From: Haliclystus octoradiatus
Lineage: Eukaryota > Cnidaria > Staurozoa > Stauromedusae > Haliclystidae
Length of the DNA: 64,000 nt
NCBI GenBank assembly: GCA_916610825.1
Contig: OU744451.1
Span: forward strand, 18,685,307 to 18,749,306
Reading direction: 5' to 3'
Within the stretch, counting starts at the first letter, position 1. Each line of letters opens with the position of its first letter. Under the pieces are notes generated by a model that worked only from the letters and a program-made list of their open reading frames with translations, was not told the DNA's origin and searched no databases. This document shows, piece after piece, positions 25,071-39,500 of the stretch. The translations under genes were made by a program, and so were the position numbers.

Positions 25071-28000
25071 ATGTCAACAACTGAGTATTCTCCAGAATCA
25101 AATTCAGTATCATCACATAAAAAAGTTACTTTATGTCGTGTCTGTGATGATGTTTCATCAGGACGACATTATGGGGTTTATACATGCGATGGTTGTAGTG
25201 GATTTTTCATGAGAAGTGTCAGAAGAAAAGTATTATACGCATGTAAAGGCAATGGACAATGCATTGTTGATAAGAAAAGAAGAAATCAATGTCAAGCATG
25301 TCGATTTTCAAAATGTATACAAGTCAAAATGAACCGTTACGGTAAGTTGCTGTTGTTGAAATACTGAAATGAGAAATATTAATTTTTTGAAATAATTTTA
25401 CGTTTTTCTCATCATATACATTATTATAGTTCAAGTTTTATGAAATTGAAATTTTCGAAGAAATGCCGGAGGACTTCAGAACTGCATAGCATAAAGCCAC
25501 GAAAGAAAAATTTGACTTTTTACTCTGTATGACAGGAGAAGAATTTAAAGTACAATTCATGGTTTTACGCGTCATAGTTTAGAAGTGCATAGCACACAGT
25601 GCGCATATTTTTAACGGGCATGAAATCAATAATTATAAATTAATCCGTTTAATTACATATTTCAATTCTTTATATCTCTTCTGATAAATAGATACTACCT
25701 TTTGAGATGGTTCTAAGAATATTACAAATTAATTTAAATATTCATCAGTGAAATATTTACGTTCCGTTTTTTTTAATCAATTTTGATGCTGCGTGTGGTA
25801 AAATAGACAGGGGAATGGAATAGATGAGTTGCGTTGCGTTGTAGCATGCTGAATCAAGAATCATTCAAAATGAAAAATTGAGGTATAAATTCATTCTAAA
25901 ATCGATATTTTCTCTGTCAATAAAATGAAATAAGACAATTATTCTTTAAGCGCGTGGCATAAAAAGACGGCTATCGCTTTCGCTGTTCTGCTGTTTTTCT
26001 AGTTTCTATTGGCGCTCTTGGGTAGCCAATCATTAACAATGCCTATACTCACGTGATGACAGCGCGACCCTACTTGTTTAAAAAACAGTTAGCTTTGTTT
26101 TGAAGGGCTTATTTTTGTCATTGATTCTATTTCTATTTGAAAATAATACTTGACAAAGTAATAGCATTAAAATCACGCATGTTGATAACCGAAAAATAGG
26201 ACCATAAATTTCACTTTGTCCGCAGTAAACTTGTTAGCAATAAAATCAGATTCTTATAGTAATCAAGCTCAATCATATTGAGAATACGATGCTGCTTTGT
26301 ATAGGGAATTACAATTCAAACGATAACAGTAATTCTGATGATGACGCTTCTACAAACAGCCTATACCAAATTAATCCAACGTGCAATGCCTACTATTTAC
26401 TGTGGCGCTTCATCCATACCAAAATCTTATGCCATGCTTTCGTTTCACAAATTTTCAAAGAATCTCATTTCTATTCTCAATTCCAGAAAATGTTCAGATT
26501 CAAAAATGTTATTCGTTGAAAAGTTTCTCAAAAGCAATTCCAATACATGATTTTATCGAAAGCATAGATAACATTATAAATTATTTACATTAAAATAATT
26601 AACCACTGCGTAACAAATAACAGCAAACAAACAACTGTGCTTTTGTGAAATATAAAATAATTCAATAATCACGGTGTAGTGTATGTATGCAGATGGTTTC
26701 TGATTGAAAACGCTAAACAAATTCCAGAAGACAAATTCTGCGACAGATACGCAAAAATGATCTACTTTCAAATTCATTTTATTTTTATTTGTTTATATTA
26801 TTTATCATATTATATATTTTATATTATTTATTATATTATGCTGTCCATCAAGACATTATTAGAAGGCGGACATTAATTAAGCATCTTGCATCACTTAAAA
26901 CTCCCTATTTTCGTTTGTTATAGAATACAGTCAAACCTGTTATAACGGACACCTCTATACAGCGGCAAATTGCCTATAGTGGACACTCTTGCAATTTCTT
27001 AAGCCCTGCGCAAACGAAGGCAACATTTGCGCGACAAATCTGTTTTTTTTTGTCTGACGTGTGTTTTTCGTGTTTTGAAGCAGTGTTTTCAAGAGCGGCT
27101 AAACGACAAGGACTTTCTAGACTTTTCTAGAACAACTCAGATTGAGCTTAAAAAGAAGCCATGGAGAAGCAACAACATCGAAAAAGTTCGATACATTTCG
27201 AACAAAATGGTTCGAAAAGAATAACAAAGACGTTCGATAACAAAAATCCTTGGAAAGACTTTGAAAATGTTTGATGACCATCACACACGATGCGACAAAT
27301 AAAATACATGATGCAACACGTCAGACAAAATCGAAAGAGTGGCTAAACGACAAGGACTTTCGAAGGATTTAAAAGTCGCGCAAATGTTGCCGTCATTTGC
27401 CCAGGGCTTTAAAATAGTATTTTCTATTTAATCAAACCAACCTGTACATAAAGGTCACCTGTCTATAGTGGTCAATTTATCTACATCTAGTGGATGGCCG
27501 TTATATACAGGTTTCATTGTAATCCTATAGTTCAGTCCATACTATCCTATCCTATAATAGCACATACGTTGACCGTTTCTTGTTAATTGGTTCAATAATG
27601 ATAACGATCAATAATCATGCAATATAATTGATTGCTGATGATATTACATCACGTTTGGACAATCACGTATGCGAGTGAGTCTAGATAACAGATATACAGC
27701 ATTTCCTGTTGCAATGATAGAAAGTAAAAGTGAAAAAAATTGACAACTTTGAACTATTGGTATTTAATATAATCTCTATATAACATATTATTATATCTCT
27801 TTGAATATATATATTATTATATTGAAAATAAACAAAAAATATCAAGTTCCATTTTTTTCCTTCTATGTTATACAGCTGTTCAACAAGAACGTCAACCAAA
27901 TTCAACCAGAATCCAATCCACTCAAATGTCAGCCAATGAAATGGCACCTTACGTCAGTTATGTACCCTCACATGCAAAAATAACAGGCACCTTTGTGAGG

Positions 28001-29098
28001 TCAGGTTATATGTATCCACCGCCAGCTGTTTCTTGTGGGTTTCCAGAGTATGCAGGAAGTAATCCGTACAATATGCTACGTCGTATATCCATGATGAATC
28101 AGCCTCCATTAACAATTGGTTCTGAAGATATCTATGACGCATCTGCCCGTATCATGTTCTTGACAGTTAAATGGGCACGTAGTGTTCCAGCATTTGCAGA
28201 TATAAGTTCAAGAGATCAAATAGCATTGCTTGAAGTTTCCTGGCGTGATTTGTTTGTTCTACTTGCAATTCAATGGGATTTAAAGTTTGACGTCAACGCA
28301 TTGGTTTCAAGTTACGCAGCATCAAAATCATCTGCAACTGACGAAGCGGTTATGGCCAATATTGAAGTTGAATTGAAACATTTGCAAGAACTACAGAGGA
28401 AATTTAAATCATTGAAAACAACTGATGAAGAGTATTTACTATTAAAAGCTGTCACTTTATTTAAACCAGGTAAAGCTCTCTAATTGAATATTAACTATTG
28501 TATTGTTTATCATTATCTTATAACTGTTATCTGTGTACAGCAGTTACCTGTCTTGAATGGTCACTAAATAATCTATCCTTTATGCAACGAAAGTATTCAT
28601 GGCTGTCCAATATGTAAGGGGTAACTGGAGAATGCTGAAGAAATGTTCTGAACCTAAAAGTTTCCCTATTATAGTTTGAATCCACCCTGTATATAACAGT
28701 CAGCTATAGATAAGTTGACCACTATATGCAGGTAGCTATAACAAGAATGACCGCTATAGAAAAGGTGGTCGTTACAACGGGTTTGACTGCACATGTTTCT
28801 TAATGATCTGTTTGTTAATACATTTTTATTTTGAAATTTAGAAGCCCGTGGAATTGATGATCCGGAAAGAATTGAGCAGTGCCAAGATCAAGCGCAATTG
28901 ATGCTTGCTGAACAAATGTGGAACAATGGGATTGGAAGCAACAGAGAACAAGCAAAACGTTTTGGTAAATTTCTATTAATGTTGCCATCGTTACAAATGA
29001 TTAGTAAGAGAACACTTGAAGATGTATTCTTCAGAAACACAATCGGATCGGTATCAATGGAAAAGATTCTATCCGATTTACTTACAAAACCAAACTAA
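25071..29098 (+). CDS. NR2E3: Nuclear receptor, NR2E class (NR2E3/PNR-like), three exons
   Basis: Exons are 25071-25341, 27876-28469 and 28842-29098. They splice in phase to 373 residues, close to vertebrate NR2E3 in length. The DNA-binding domain has zinc finger 1 cysteines at 22, 25, 39 and 42, P-box CDGCS, and finger 2 cysteines at 58, 64, 74 and 77. The first splice creates [12 protein letters not shown], the hinge start typical of NR2E3. The ligand-binding domain carries the family signature around residues 185-213 ([13 protein letters not shown], then [10 protein letters not shown]). It ends with [19 protein letters not shown], an NR2E-type helix 12. The protein should act in the nucleus as a DNA-binding regulator; NR2E proteins are often repressors in neural and photoreceptor development. 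An odd feature is that the usual Lys in GFFKRS is Met here (GFFMRS). The acceptor just before the ATG implies a 5' untranslated exon. NR2E1 is the main alternative. Confidence 0.88.
26928..27521. mobile_element. CAGTCAAACC-type MITE copies split by a nested element
   Basis: CAGTCAAACCTGTTATAACG at 26928 and a further copy at about 27431-27521 (ending GTTATATACAGGTTTCATTG) flank the insertion 27003-27408. All of this lies in intron 1 of the nuclear receptor gene. Confidence 0.6.
27003..27408. mobile_element. Nested MITE, TTAA target
   Basis: The left end GCCCTGCGCAAACGAAGGCA and right end (complement AGCCCTGGGCAAATGACGGC) form about 37-bp imperfect inverted repeats that continue into CAACATTTGCGCGAC. 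TTAA flanks both sides (26999-27002 and 27409-27412), as in piggyBac-like elements. Inside, GGCTAAACGACAAGGACTTT occurs twice as a direct repeat (about 27097 and 27343). There is no transposase. Confidence 0.7.
28674..28791. mobile_element. CAGTCAAACC-type MITE in receptor intron 2
   Basis: It begins GTTTGAATCCACCCTGTATA and ends CGTTACAACGGGTTTGACTG. It makes up a third of the 372-bp intron between the second and third receptor exons. Confidence 0.6.
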
Positions 29099-29176
29099 AA
29101 TTATTATGAGCAACATTTTGTAAATTAATGATTTGTAAATAATTATATATATATGTACAGTGTATAGCTATGACAC

Positions 29177-29182
29177 AATAAA
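29177..29182 (+). terminator. Polyadenylation signal of the nuclear receptor gene
   Basis: AATAAA lies 79 bases after the stop codon. A second AATAAA lies at 29251-29256. Confidence 0.6.
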
Positions 29183-30546
29183 TATTTATCATTTTTTTCA
29201 TTTGTGACATTGTGAAATAAGAAGATTATAATATATGTAATCCATGATAAAATAAAGCATTGCAAATTAATCATTTGATGACATTTATTGCCTTCGCAGA
29301 TCATTTGATTAAGAACCCAACATTTAATAAAAATGCGATATTTTACAAGAGTTAATCTCAACTCAAGGAAATCACTTGGCAAAAATAGACATTTGTAAAT
29401 CAACGCAGCAAATAACTACCTACATACACTATTACAACCAGAACATAAAATTATCATTTAGGCAAGAGCCTCTATCCCGTGTTCCGCTCCATGATACTGA
29501 GAGTCACTGCACTCGTATGAAATGGAGTTCTGACGTAATGCACACAAGCTAACGGCGTTTGACTAATTATCATTCAACACTGCCCCATTTATGTGTATCT
29601 CAACGCAACAATGACGTAAGGCCTGCGTTCAGAATCCAATATAGCGGACGATATCATAACCTTTTTCATCGTCACTTAAATAGAAGCTCCTACAAGCATA
29701 TTCCATTACAATCAGAAGCTGATATCCTGAGTGAGAACACATCATCATCTCTAATGACAACATTCTAGTTGATTATAACGATCGGATTCAGCCTTACAGC
29801 GAGCGAAAGAGAATCGATGCTAATCCGGGAGCCTATTTTCTTAGTTGATTTTCAAGTAAGATATCTGAGTTATATATCATTAGAAACGCTCTTCCAGTCG
29901 TGGTTCTGACAGGCTTACGACTTTTCTACTCCTCTTTCGGTTTCGCATAACGAAATACAATATACTGTTTCAACCGTATTCGTTGTATGACTTTCATTTT
30001 TGATATTAAATCTCATAGGTTGTCAATTTCCAAGAGCGGGAACAGACCAAACGGAATAGCAAGAAATTTTTTTTTGAAGATTTCCGAGGATTTCGTAAGA
30101 CATTTGCTACACGTATCGGTATCGAGCCTAATGGTCAGATGACATTCGATCCAAGATAATTGAACTATATTCAATTAATACTACAATATTACAACCTAAG
30201 GGGTAACCTCCATACTTTTGGTATACGTGGACGTTCAAATAGTAAAAGGAACCTTTTTTTTTTAAATTCGGAAACATTTTTCAGGGTATTCGTTAGCATG
30301 AACATTTTGTTGAGTTATACTTTTTGAATTTTGGCCAATACTGTTCTAAATTATTTCTGTTTTTGCTCAAAAACTTTGATCTCATCTTTTAGGGTAATGT
30401 CTCTTTTTAAATAGATTCGGGGCACCTTTTTCATGATTTGTAACTTTTGTATGGTCATTCTGCCAAAGTTTTATTTGAAGGACCTTTTCTAAGGGCAATG
30501 GAAGTTATTCCACGGATTAATATGCTTACCATTTAGTTTATAAACT
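29183..30546. other. Region between the convergent receptor and WDR88-like genes
   Basis: No exon recognised. It holds a short dispersed repeat at about 29477-29555 (relative at 4926-5012) and a diverged relative of the CCCGGGGGTAAC MITE at about 30199-30500. A minus-strand AATAAA at 30470-30475 could serve the WDR88-like gene. Confidence 0.5.
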
Positions 30547-33500
30547 TTAAATACCAAATGAGTAAACACTGCTTGGTTGCTTCAAACGGCAAAATACACA
30601 CAACGATGTGTTAGAGCCAGGAGTGCGATTTGCTGTTGAGAATTCATTACAACATGTCTCACACTGTAGAAGACAACAGATGATTTCAATTAATAAAATT
30701 AGCAACTGTGCCTATATCACAATAGTGAATTATCGGGGAGAGATCTGCTGTATAATTTTCAACAGAGAATATTGCAATGTCGGTTATGTCAATGTTATGA
30801 GCAATGTCAGTTACGATTTAAGGAAAATGACCATGAAAATTCCAATGACAGTGTAACCCGCTTAAAAGGTCGCCAATGGCTTTCATTGCAATTATCCAAA
30901 TTTCCCGCTATCCAATATTGAATAACAAGGACTTAACCGGAAAATAGTTTATCGGGTTTGAAAGCCAGGACGCAGATAAGCGGTAATATTGCAGATAGGC
31001 AGGCTACACTGTATTAACGACTTATCAGTAAAGTTGAAATAAAGATGCTTTGAAACATTCCAAACGTAAAAGTAAAAGTTCTTAACATATTTTTTGGTCA
31101 TCATATACAAGCCTCATCATCTACAACTAAAGGTGGTTACCCTATAAGTAATCCAATAAATTACATTAACAGGGGTGTGCCACTCCCAGGAACATCCACG
31201 TACCCATACAATTCTGAATAGAAGATCATAATACACACTCAAAACCCTACAAATACATCATTATCTTCAATGTTATCACCAGATTTCCAAGCAAAAAATA
31301 TGGCGAAGTAAAATATCTTCAATATCTTTATAAATATAAAAATGTAAGAAGATTAAAATTTCATACCAATTAAATCCTTAAAGCTTAAAATAGCAGTCCA
31401 TAAATAAGTGATTCAACTTCATATTGCCTCCTTGTGGTTGCCTACCACGAACTGTTCATGAACGATGAATCTCTTTACAAACTTCGATGAACTCTTCATG
31501 AACGATGGGCGATATGTTATTCATGAAACTCTTCATGAAGAGTTCATAAACTTGATGAACTATTCATGAACCTTCTGAGGTATTCATTGACGGTTCATGG
31601 ATTTCATAAAAAATTATAAAATATTTATGAATATTTTACAAACAGTTCATGTACTATTCATGAACAGCTCATGAATGTCAAGTGACCTGTTTATTAATAA
31701 CCTTTCACGAACTGTTCATGGCGAGTTCATAAACTTGATGAACTATGCACGAACCTTCTGAGGTATTCATTTTCATTAGCGGTTTATGGATTTCATAAAA
31801 ATTGATGAACTATTTATGAAGATTTTACAGACAGCTCATGAACTATTCATAAACAGCTCATGAATGTTAAGTGACCTGTTTATTAATAACCTTTCACGGA
31901 CTGTTCATGAAGAGTTGATATACTTGATAAACTATTTACAAACCTCCTGAACGATTCATGAACTTTATGGGAATTCAGCCCAAATATCTAGTTACTCAAA
32001 ACATTCCTAATTGATGATTAAATAAAAGCGACATCAAAGAATACTGAGAAATACACCAGAAACATTATAGCATGTAACAAATGGTAATATAAACTTACCC
32101 TATAGACATTTAATCCAATAGTTTTTCTATTCTCAACAACAATGGGGATTTGATCACTTTTACTAATATTCCATAAACGTACAGTGCCATCCTATAATAA
32201 TAAAGCATTACATCGTTTAGGTAAATAACAGAAGTAAAATTAACTCAGTCCTTTGAAATTTAATTAGAAAGTCTTTGAAATCAATGTCAAGTTGTTGTTG
32301 ACATCCGGTGTGAAAAATGTTGCTGAGTTCACAAACTGTTCATAAACTACGACAATTCATGAACTGTTTATGAACAGTTGATCAACGCTAAATGACTCAT
32401 TTTTCTTTGAATTTTTCATGAACAGTTCATGGAAAACGGGCCATTATTCGTTCATGAACCGTTTTCACAGGGGCAGAGCAATATGCAAACTCACCAAACA
32501 TGTCACCCTCTAGTTTGGATTCAGGTTGATACAATGTCAACCCATTGTGGAAACAATTCCATTGCAAGAAACAGCTCATGAGTTCATGACCTGTTCATGA
32601 ACTCAAATTATCTCAGGGGAAGTTTTCGTGGTCCACTCTGAATATTCAAGATGGTAAATCTCTATTCGAGTGTGTCCGAGTTAACCCCCATCCATCAGGA
32701 TCAATGATCATAATGGAAAGTTTTGAATGTCGAATGTCATATACTGATTATTCGGAGTGTAACTTCCCCTCGAAAAAAATCCATGAGTTCATGGATAGTT
32801 CATGAACAGTTCATGAACTTCATTAACAGTTCATGAACATTTCATGAACTTCATGAACAGTTCATGAACAGTCACAAAGAGTTCATGAACACTTCATGAA
32901 CCGGTTCATGAACTGGTTCATGAACGTGAAATTGGCCAAAAGTTCATGCACAGTTCATGAACAATCCATGAACTGTTCATGAAATTTCATGAACTGTTCA
33001 TGAACAGTTCATGAAATTTTGGGCAATTTCACGTTCATGAACTCATGAACTTTTCGCAGGGGTTGTATTACCTACCTTGGATGAAGATAGCACCCAGTTA
33101 TTATCATTACTGATAGCACAATCTGTAACCCAGCCAGTGTGACCCTGAATGAAAAATAGAAAATATTATTTACTGTTTAAAAGACATGATTGACCATGAT
33201 TAAAAACGATTGACCACAAAGATAAGTGGTGTTTACGTGAAGGAAAACCAATTTTGAAATTTGATCTTATCTGTAACACTGCAGTTTGATTGAACAGTTG
33301 TTTGGAATATGCGGTAAAGGCATGGTTTACTTGCCTTCCTGCTTGCACAACACCGAATTTAGATTTTGCAGTTTTGTTTGTGTATCTCACATTTTTAAAT
33401 AAATGTTTATAAACAGAGACAAAAATTATTGAAAGCACCAAGTTTTTATACCATCAACAGTTATAGAAATTCATGAACTTGTGAGCAACGCACACAATAA

Positions 33501-36500
33501 AAACACAGTAGCTATAAAACAAAACCTGCATTTAACCCTGCAAAAGCAGTTCATGAACGTTAAATGGGCCACTTTTTGTGAGTTGTTCATGAACAGTCCA
33601 TGAAAAATTCAATGGAAAATAGGCCAGTTAACGTTCACAAACAATTCATGAACTGTTTGTAAGGTGTCCATGTTCATGAAATTTTGTAAAGCTCATCAAC
33701 TGTTCATCAACTCAATAATTTTTTTCTCAGGGGTATCAATATTTAAAGGTAAATGTTCCAATTGTCAAACTAATAAAGTAACATTCAATATGCCAACAAA
33801 ATTTAGTTATCCTTAATAAATGTTATGCTCTGACATTTTGATTTTCTTTAAAATATGATGTCACGCTACAGAAATCTGATTCCTTTCGAAATTTGATGAT
33901 AAAATGTTTGTCCTAGGCACAAGATGAAGAAGAATCGGAAACTACAACAATTATTAGACGGCATTGCAAGTAAAAACATTGAAATTAAATTGAATTTGAT
34001 ATTGTTAATTCAAATTCAAAAGAACTCAAATCTGAATCAGTTGTTTCAAATAAATTCATCGACAACTATTGGAAAATTAACAAAATAAGTTTTTCGAGTT
34101 TTTCATGAAAATTATGCAATTTAACGTTTATCAACTCATTACGCAGGTGTAAAAGACCTACTGATTCACTGCATTTAATTATGCTCAATTTTGAAACTTG
34201 AAATATATCAACCATTTTTCATCAGATCTACATCAAATTTGAAGCAATGGAATTTTCTCAGTAATCAGAGCTGAACCATTGAAAGGTTTTCTAAGAAATA
34301 CCCTACTGTATCAGATTTATGATAACTATCCGATGATAAACAATTACATAACTTCATTTTTAATATAGTAAGAAGCATACCTGAAGGGCAAACTTCTTGT
34401 ATGCATTATTAACATCCCAAATTGCCAACGTTTTATCATATGAAGATGAGACAAGTAAAGAACCTAGGAGACATTATAACAAATTAATACAACTAATTTC
34501 TTTATTCAAGATCTATTAAGATGTAAGAGTCCAAGACCTGGTTGTATGTGTATGTGTGTGTGGTCTAGTTTTCTGCTGTTTTCATAGTTGGCTTTCAAGC
34601 AAGCAGAATGCGTGCAGACAGACTATTCATTCGTATAATCTGTCTGCGCATTGGCGCCGAGTATAGCATATAAAGCGTTTTTGTATTGAATTCATATTAA
34701 ATAAAATATTTAGTTAGTGTGGTTTCCTGTTATTACTCAATTTCCTAATGCTTTAAAGAGTGTCTCCCAACATCCCACATGTTTTAGAATGTACGTATGT
34801 ATGTATTCATTTGACTACCGGTATATGGAAAAATTGTTAGTGTATAAGTACACATGTGTAAATTTAAAATGTTTTTCATACAATCAGGGATATCCAGTAA
34901 GCACAATACTGCTTGTTTCGTTGGGAGACCCATGTGATTTACATCAGATTGTGATTAATGTAAAAACAACATCTTCGTCCGACATCAATAACATCCTCAA
35001 AAGTCTTTCTTTGTTGACCCAATATTGGTCATTTCCAAACATTTCGATCGCTTCTGCCACAGCAAAATCACTGAGAATTGGCATCAAAAGCTATTTTAAG
35101 ATCATCTTGTTTTAATGCGAAAAATTTTTCGGGAGGCAGATTATCAAACAAACAAATTGGGTTTCTTGTGAAAAGTAAAACATTTATAAAACATTGCTGA
35201 TATTCAAAATGTTTTGAAATGTCGTGCATGGCAAAAAATCAAACAGAACCGGGTTTCATGATTTCATCTTAACTGCGTGAATAGATACAACATGGCTGCC
35301 ATGGGTAAATAGATACAACAAGGATGCAAAACACAATTGCCATATGGTCACTCCTACCCAGCTACAGAAATCTGTTGAGTTGAGTGGCTTGTTTATCAAC
35401 TCTTCATGGACTGCTTGGAAACTGGGCCATTTGACGTTTTTGAACTATCTTCACAGGGAAAATTACTTCTGTCTACTGTAAATATTGGCACATACCATCA
35501 CAACTGAATCGACATGAGCTAATACATCCTTCATGACCTTTGATGAATCTAAGTGGACCATTCTTTCTAAAGATGACAAATACTCAGTTTGAAGGTTGTT
35601 CAGAAAAGATTATATACAAACAGTTTGTAGATCAGGACAGGGACGACGAGAAAAACTTCAGGCCCTGGAGATTTTTGCACACATGGAATATTTGTCTAGC
35701 TCCAAATGAAAACGTTTTTTCTAAAACTAATCTCAACTAGACAATCTTGAACTTGTTTTTTTGACTTTCTGATCAAGGTTTGGCCTAGAAATAGAACATC
35801 CTCAAATTTCTTCTGACTTTGCTCTATCTCTCTGTGATCTAGGATTCCCCTTTTTGTCACACCATGCTCACAAATAGTTAACGAATCGTCCAAAGACATT
35901 GTTTTTCATAAAACACATAATGAACGTTTCACGCAATGACCATACCATGTGAAAACAGATCATAAACATTAAACAACCAGTTTAGCATGAACTGTTCTGT
36001 CGGTTTATGAACAGTTTTTAAAAATCAATAAAAAGAAGGCCATTTGATGTTTATTAAATGACCTTGAACTATTTCTAGGGTGCTCATGAACATTTCATCA
36101 ATTTTTGTAAAGTTCATGAACATTTCATCAATTTAGGTGGGGTTCATGAACATTTCATCAATTTAGGTGGGGTTCATGAACATTTCATCAATTTAGGTGG
36201 GGTTCATGAACATTTCATCAATTTAGGTGGGGTTCATGAACATTTCATCAATTTAGGTGGGGTTCATGAACATTTCATCAATTTAGGTGGGGTTCATGAA
36301 CATTTCATCAATTTTTATGAAGTTCATGAACAGTTCATTGATTTAGGTGGAGTTCATGAATATTTCATCAATTTTTATGAAGTTCATGAACAGTTCATCA
36401 ATTTAGGTGGGGTTCATGAACATTTCATCAATTTAGGTGGGGTTCATGAACATTTCATCAATTTAGGTGGGGTTCATGAACATTTCATCAATTTAGGTGG

Positions 36501-39500
36501 GGTTCATGAACATTTCATCAATTTAGGTGGGGTTCATGAACATTTCATCAATTTAGGTGGGGTTCATGAACATTTCATCAATTTAAGTGGGGTTCATGAA
36601 CAGTTCATCAATTTAGGTGGGGTTCATGAACATTTCATCAAGTTTTATGAAGTTCATGAACAGTTCATTGATTTCTGTGAAGTTCATGAACAGTTCATCA
36701 TTTTAGGTGGGGTTCATGAATATTTCATCAATTTTTATGAAGTTCATGAACAGTTCATCAATTTAGGTGGGGTTCATGAACATTTCATCAATTTAGGTGG
36801 GGTTCATGAACATTTCATCAATTTAGGTGGGGTTCATGAACATTTCATCAATTTAGGTGGGGTCCATGAACATTTCATCAATTTAGGTGGGGTTCATGAA
36901 CATTTCATCAATTTAGGTGGGGTTCATGAACAGTTCATCAATTTAGGTGGGGTTCATGAACATTTCATCAAGTTTTATGAAGTTCATGAGCAGTTCATTG
37001 ATTTCTGTGAAGTTCATGAACAGTTCATCAATTTAGGTGGAGTTCATGAACATTTCATCAATTTAGGTGGGGTTCATGAACATTTCATCAAGTTTTATGA
37101 AGTTCATGAACAGTTCATTGATTTCTGTGAAGTTCATGAACATTTCATCAATTTAGGTGGGGTTCATGAACATTTCATCAATTTAGGTGGGGTTCATGAA
37201 CATTTCATCAATTTAGGTGAGGTTCATGAACAGTTCATCAATTTAGGTGGGGTTCATGAACAGTTTATCAATTTAGGTGGGGTTCATGAACATTTCATCA
37301 ATTTAGGTGGGGTTCATGAGCATTTCATCAATTTAGGTGGGTTCATGAACATTTCATCAAGTTTTATGAAGTTCATGAACAGTTCATTGATTTCTGTGAA
37401 GTTCATGAACAGTTCATCAATTTAGGTGGAGTTCATGAACATTTCATCAATTTAGGTGGGGTTCATGAACATTTCATCAAGTTTTATGAAGTTCATGAAC
37501 AGTTCATTGATTTCTGTGAAGTTCATGAACAGTTCATCAATTTAGGTGGAGTTCATGAACATTTCATCAATTTAGGTGGGGTTCATGAACATTTCATCAA
37601 GTTTTATGAAGTTCATGAACAGTTCATCAATTTAGGTGGAGTTCATGAACATTTCATCAATTTAGGTGGGGTTCATGAACATTTCATCAAGTTTTATGAA
37701 GTTCATGAACAGTTCATTGATTTCTGTGAAGTTCATGAACAGTTCATCAACTTAAGTGGAGTTCATGAACATTTCATCAATTTACGTGGGGTTCATGAAC
37801 ATTTCATCAAGTTTTATGAAGTTCATGAACAGTTCATTGATTTCTGTGAAGTTCATGAACAGTTCATCAATTTAGGAGGAGTTCATGAACATTTCATCAA
37901 TTTAGGTGGGGTTCATGAACATTTCATCAAGTTTTATGAAGTTCATGAACAGTTCATTGATTTCTGTGAAGTTCATGAACAGTTCATCAATTTAGGTGGA
38001 GTTCATGAACATTTCATCAATTTAGGTGGGGTTCATGAACATTTCATCAAGTTTTATGAAGTTCATGAACAGTTCATTGATTTCTGTGAAGTTCATGAAC
38101 AGTTCATCAATTTAGGTGGAGTTCATGAACATTTCATCAATTTTATGAAGTTCATGAACAGTTCATTGATTTCTGTGAAGTTCATGAACAGTTCATTAAT
38201 TTAGGTGGAGTTCATGAACATTTCATCAATTTAGGTGGGGTTCATGAACATTTCATCAAGTTTTATGAAGTTCATGAACAGTTCATTGATTTCTGTGAAG
38301 TTCATGAACATTTCATCAATTTAGGTGGGGTTCATGAACATTTCATCAATTTAGGTGGGGTTCATGAACATTTCATCAATTTAGGTGGGGTTCATGAACA
38401 GTTCATCAATTTAGGTGGGGTTCATGAACAGTTCATCAATTTAGGTGGGTTTCATGAACTTTTCATCAATTTAGGTGGGGTTCATGAACATTTCATCAAG
38501 TTTTATGAAGTTCATGAACAGTTCATTGATTTCTGTGAAGTTCATGAACAGTTCATCAATTTAGGTGGAGTTCATGAACATTTCATCAATTTAGGTGGGG
38601 TTCATGAACATTTCATCAAGTTTTATGAAGTTCATGAACAGTTCATTGATTTCTGTGAAGTTCATGAACAGTTCATCAATTTAGGTGGAGTTCATGAACA
38701 TTTCATCAATTTAGGTGGAGTTCATGAACATTTCATCAAGTTTTATGAAGTTCATGAACAGTTCATTGATTTCTGTGAATTTCATGAACAGTTCATCAAT
38801 TTAGGTGGAGTTCATGAACATTTCATCAAGTTTAATGAAGTTCATGAACATTTCATCAAGTTTTATGAAGTTCATAAACAGTTCATTGATTTCTGTGAAG
38901 TTCATGAACAGTTCATCAATTTAGGTGGAGTTCATGAACATTTCATCAATTTAGGTGGGGTTCATGATCATTTCATCAAGTTTTATGAAGTTCATGACCA
39001 GTTCATTGATTTCTGTGAAGTTCATGAACAGTTCATCAATTTAGGTGGAGTTCATGAACATTTCATCAATTTAGGTGGGGTTCATGAACATTTCATCAAG
39101 TTTTATGAAGTTCATGAACAGTTCATTGATTTCTGTGAAGTTCATGAACAGTTCATCAATTTAGGTGGAGTTCATGAACATTTCATCAATTTTTATGAAG
39201 TTCATGAACAGTTCATTGATTTCTGTGAAGTTAATGAACAGTTCATCAATTTAGGTGGAGTTCATGAATATTTAATCAATTTTTATGAAGTTCATCAACA
39301 GTTCATTGATTTCTGTGAAGTTCATGAACAGTTCATTAATTTAGGTGGAGTTCATGAACATTTCATCAATTTTTATGAAGTTCATGAACAGTTCATTGAT
39401 TTCTGTGAAGTTCATGAACAGTTCATCAATTTAGGTGGAGTTCATGAACATTTAATCAATTTTTATGAAGTTCATGAACAGTTCATTGATTTCTGTGAAG

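Noticed and set aside
34717-35115. 132-codon open frame on the + strand
   Set aside because: It lies in a WDR88 intron, antisense, with no recognisable domain and no splice or codon signal.
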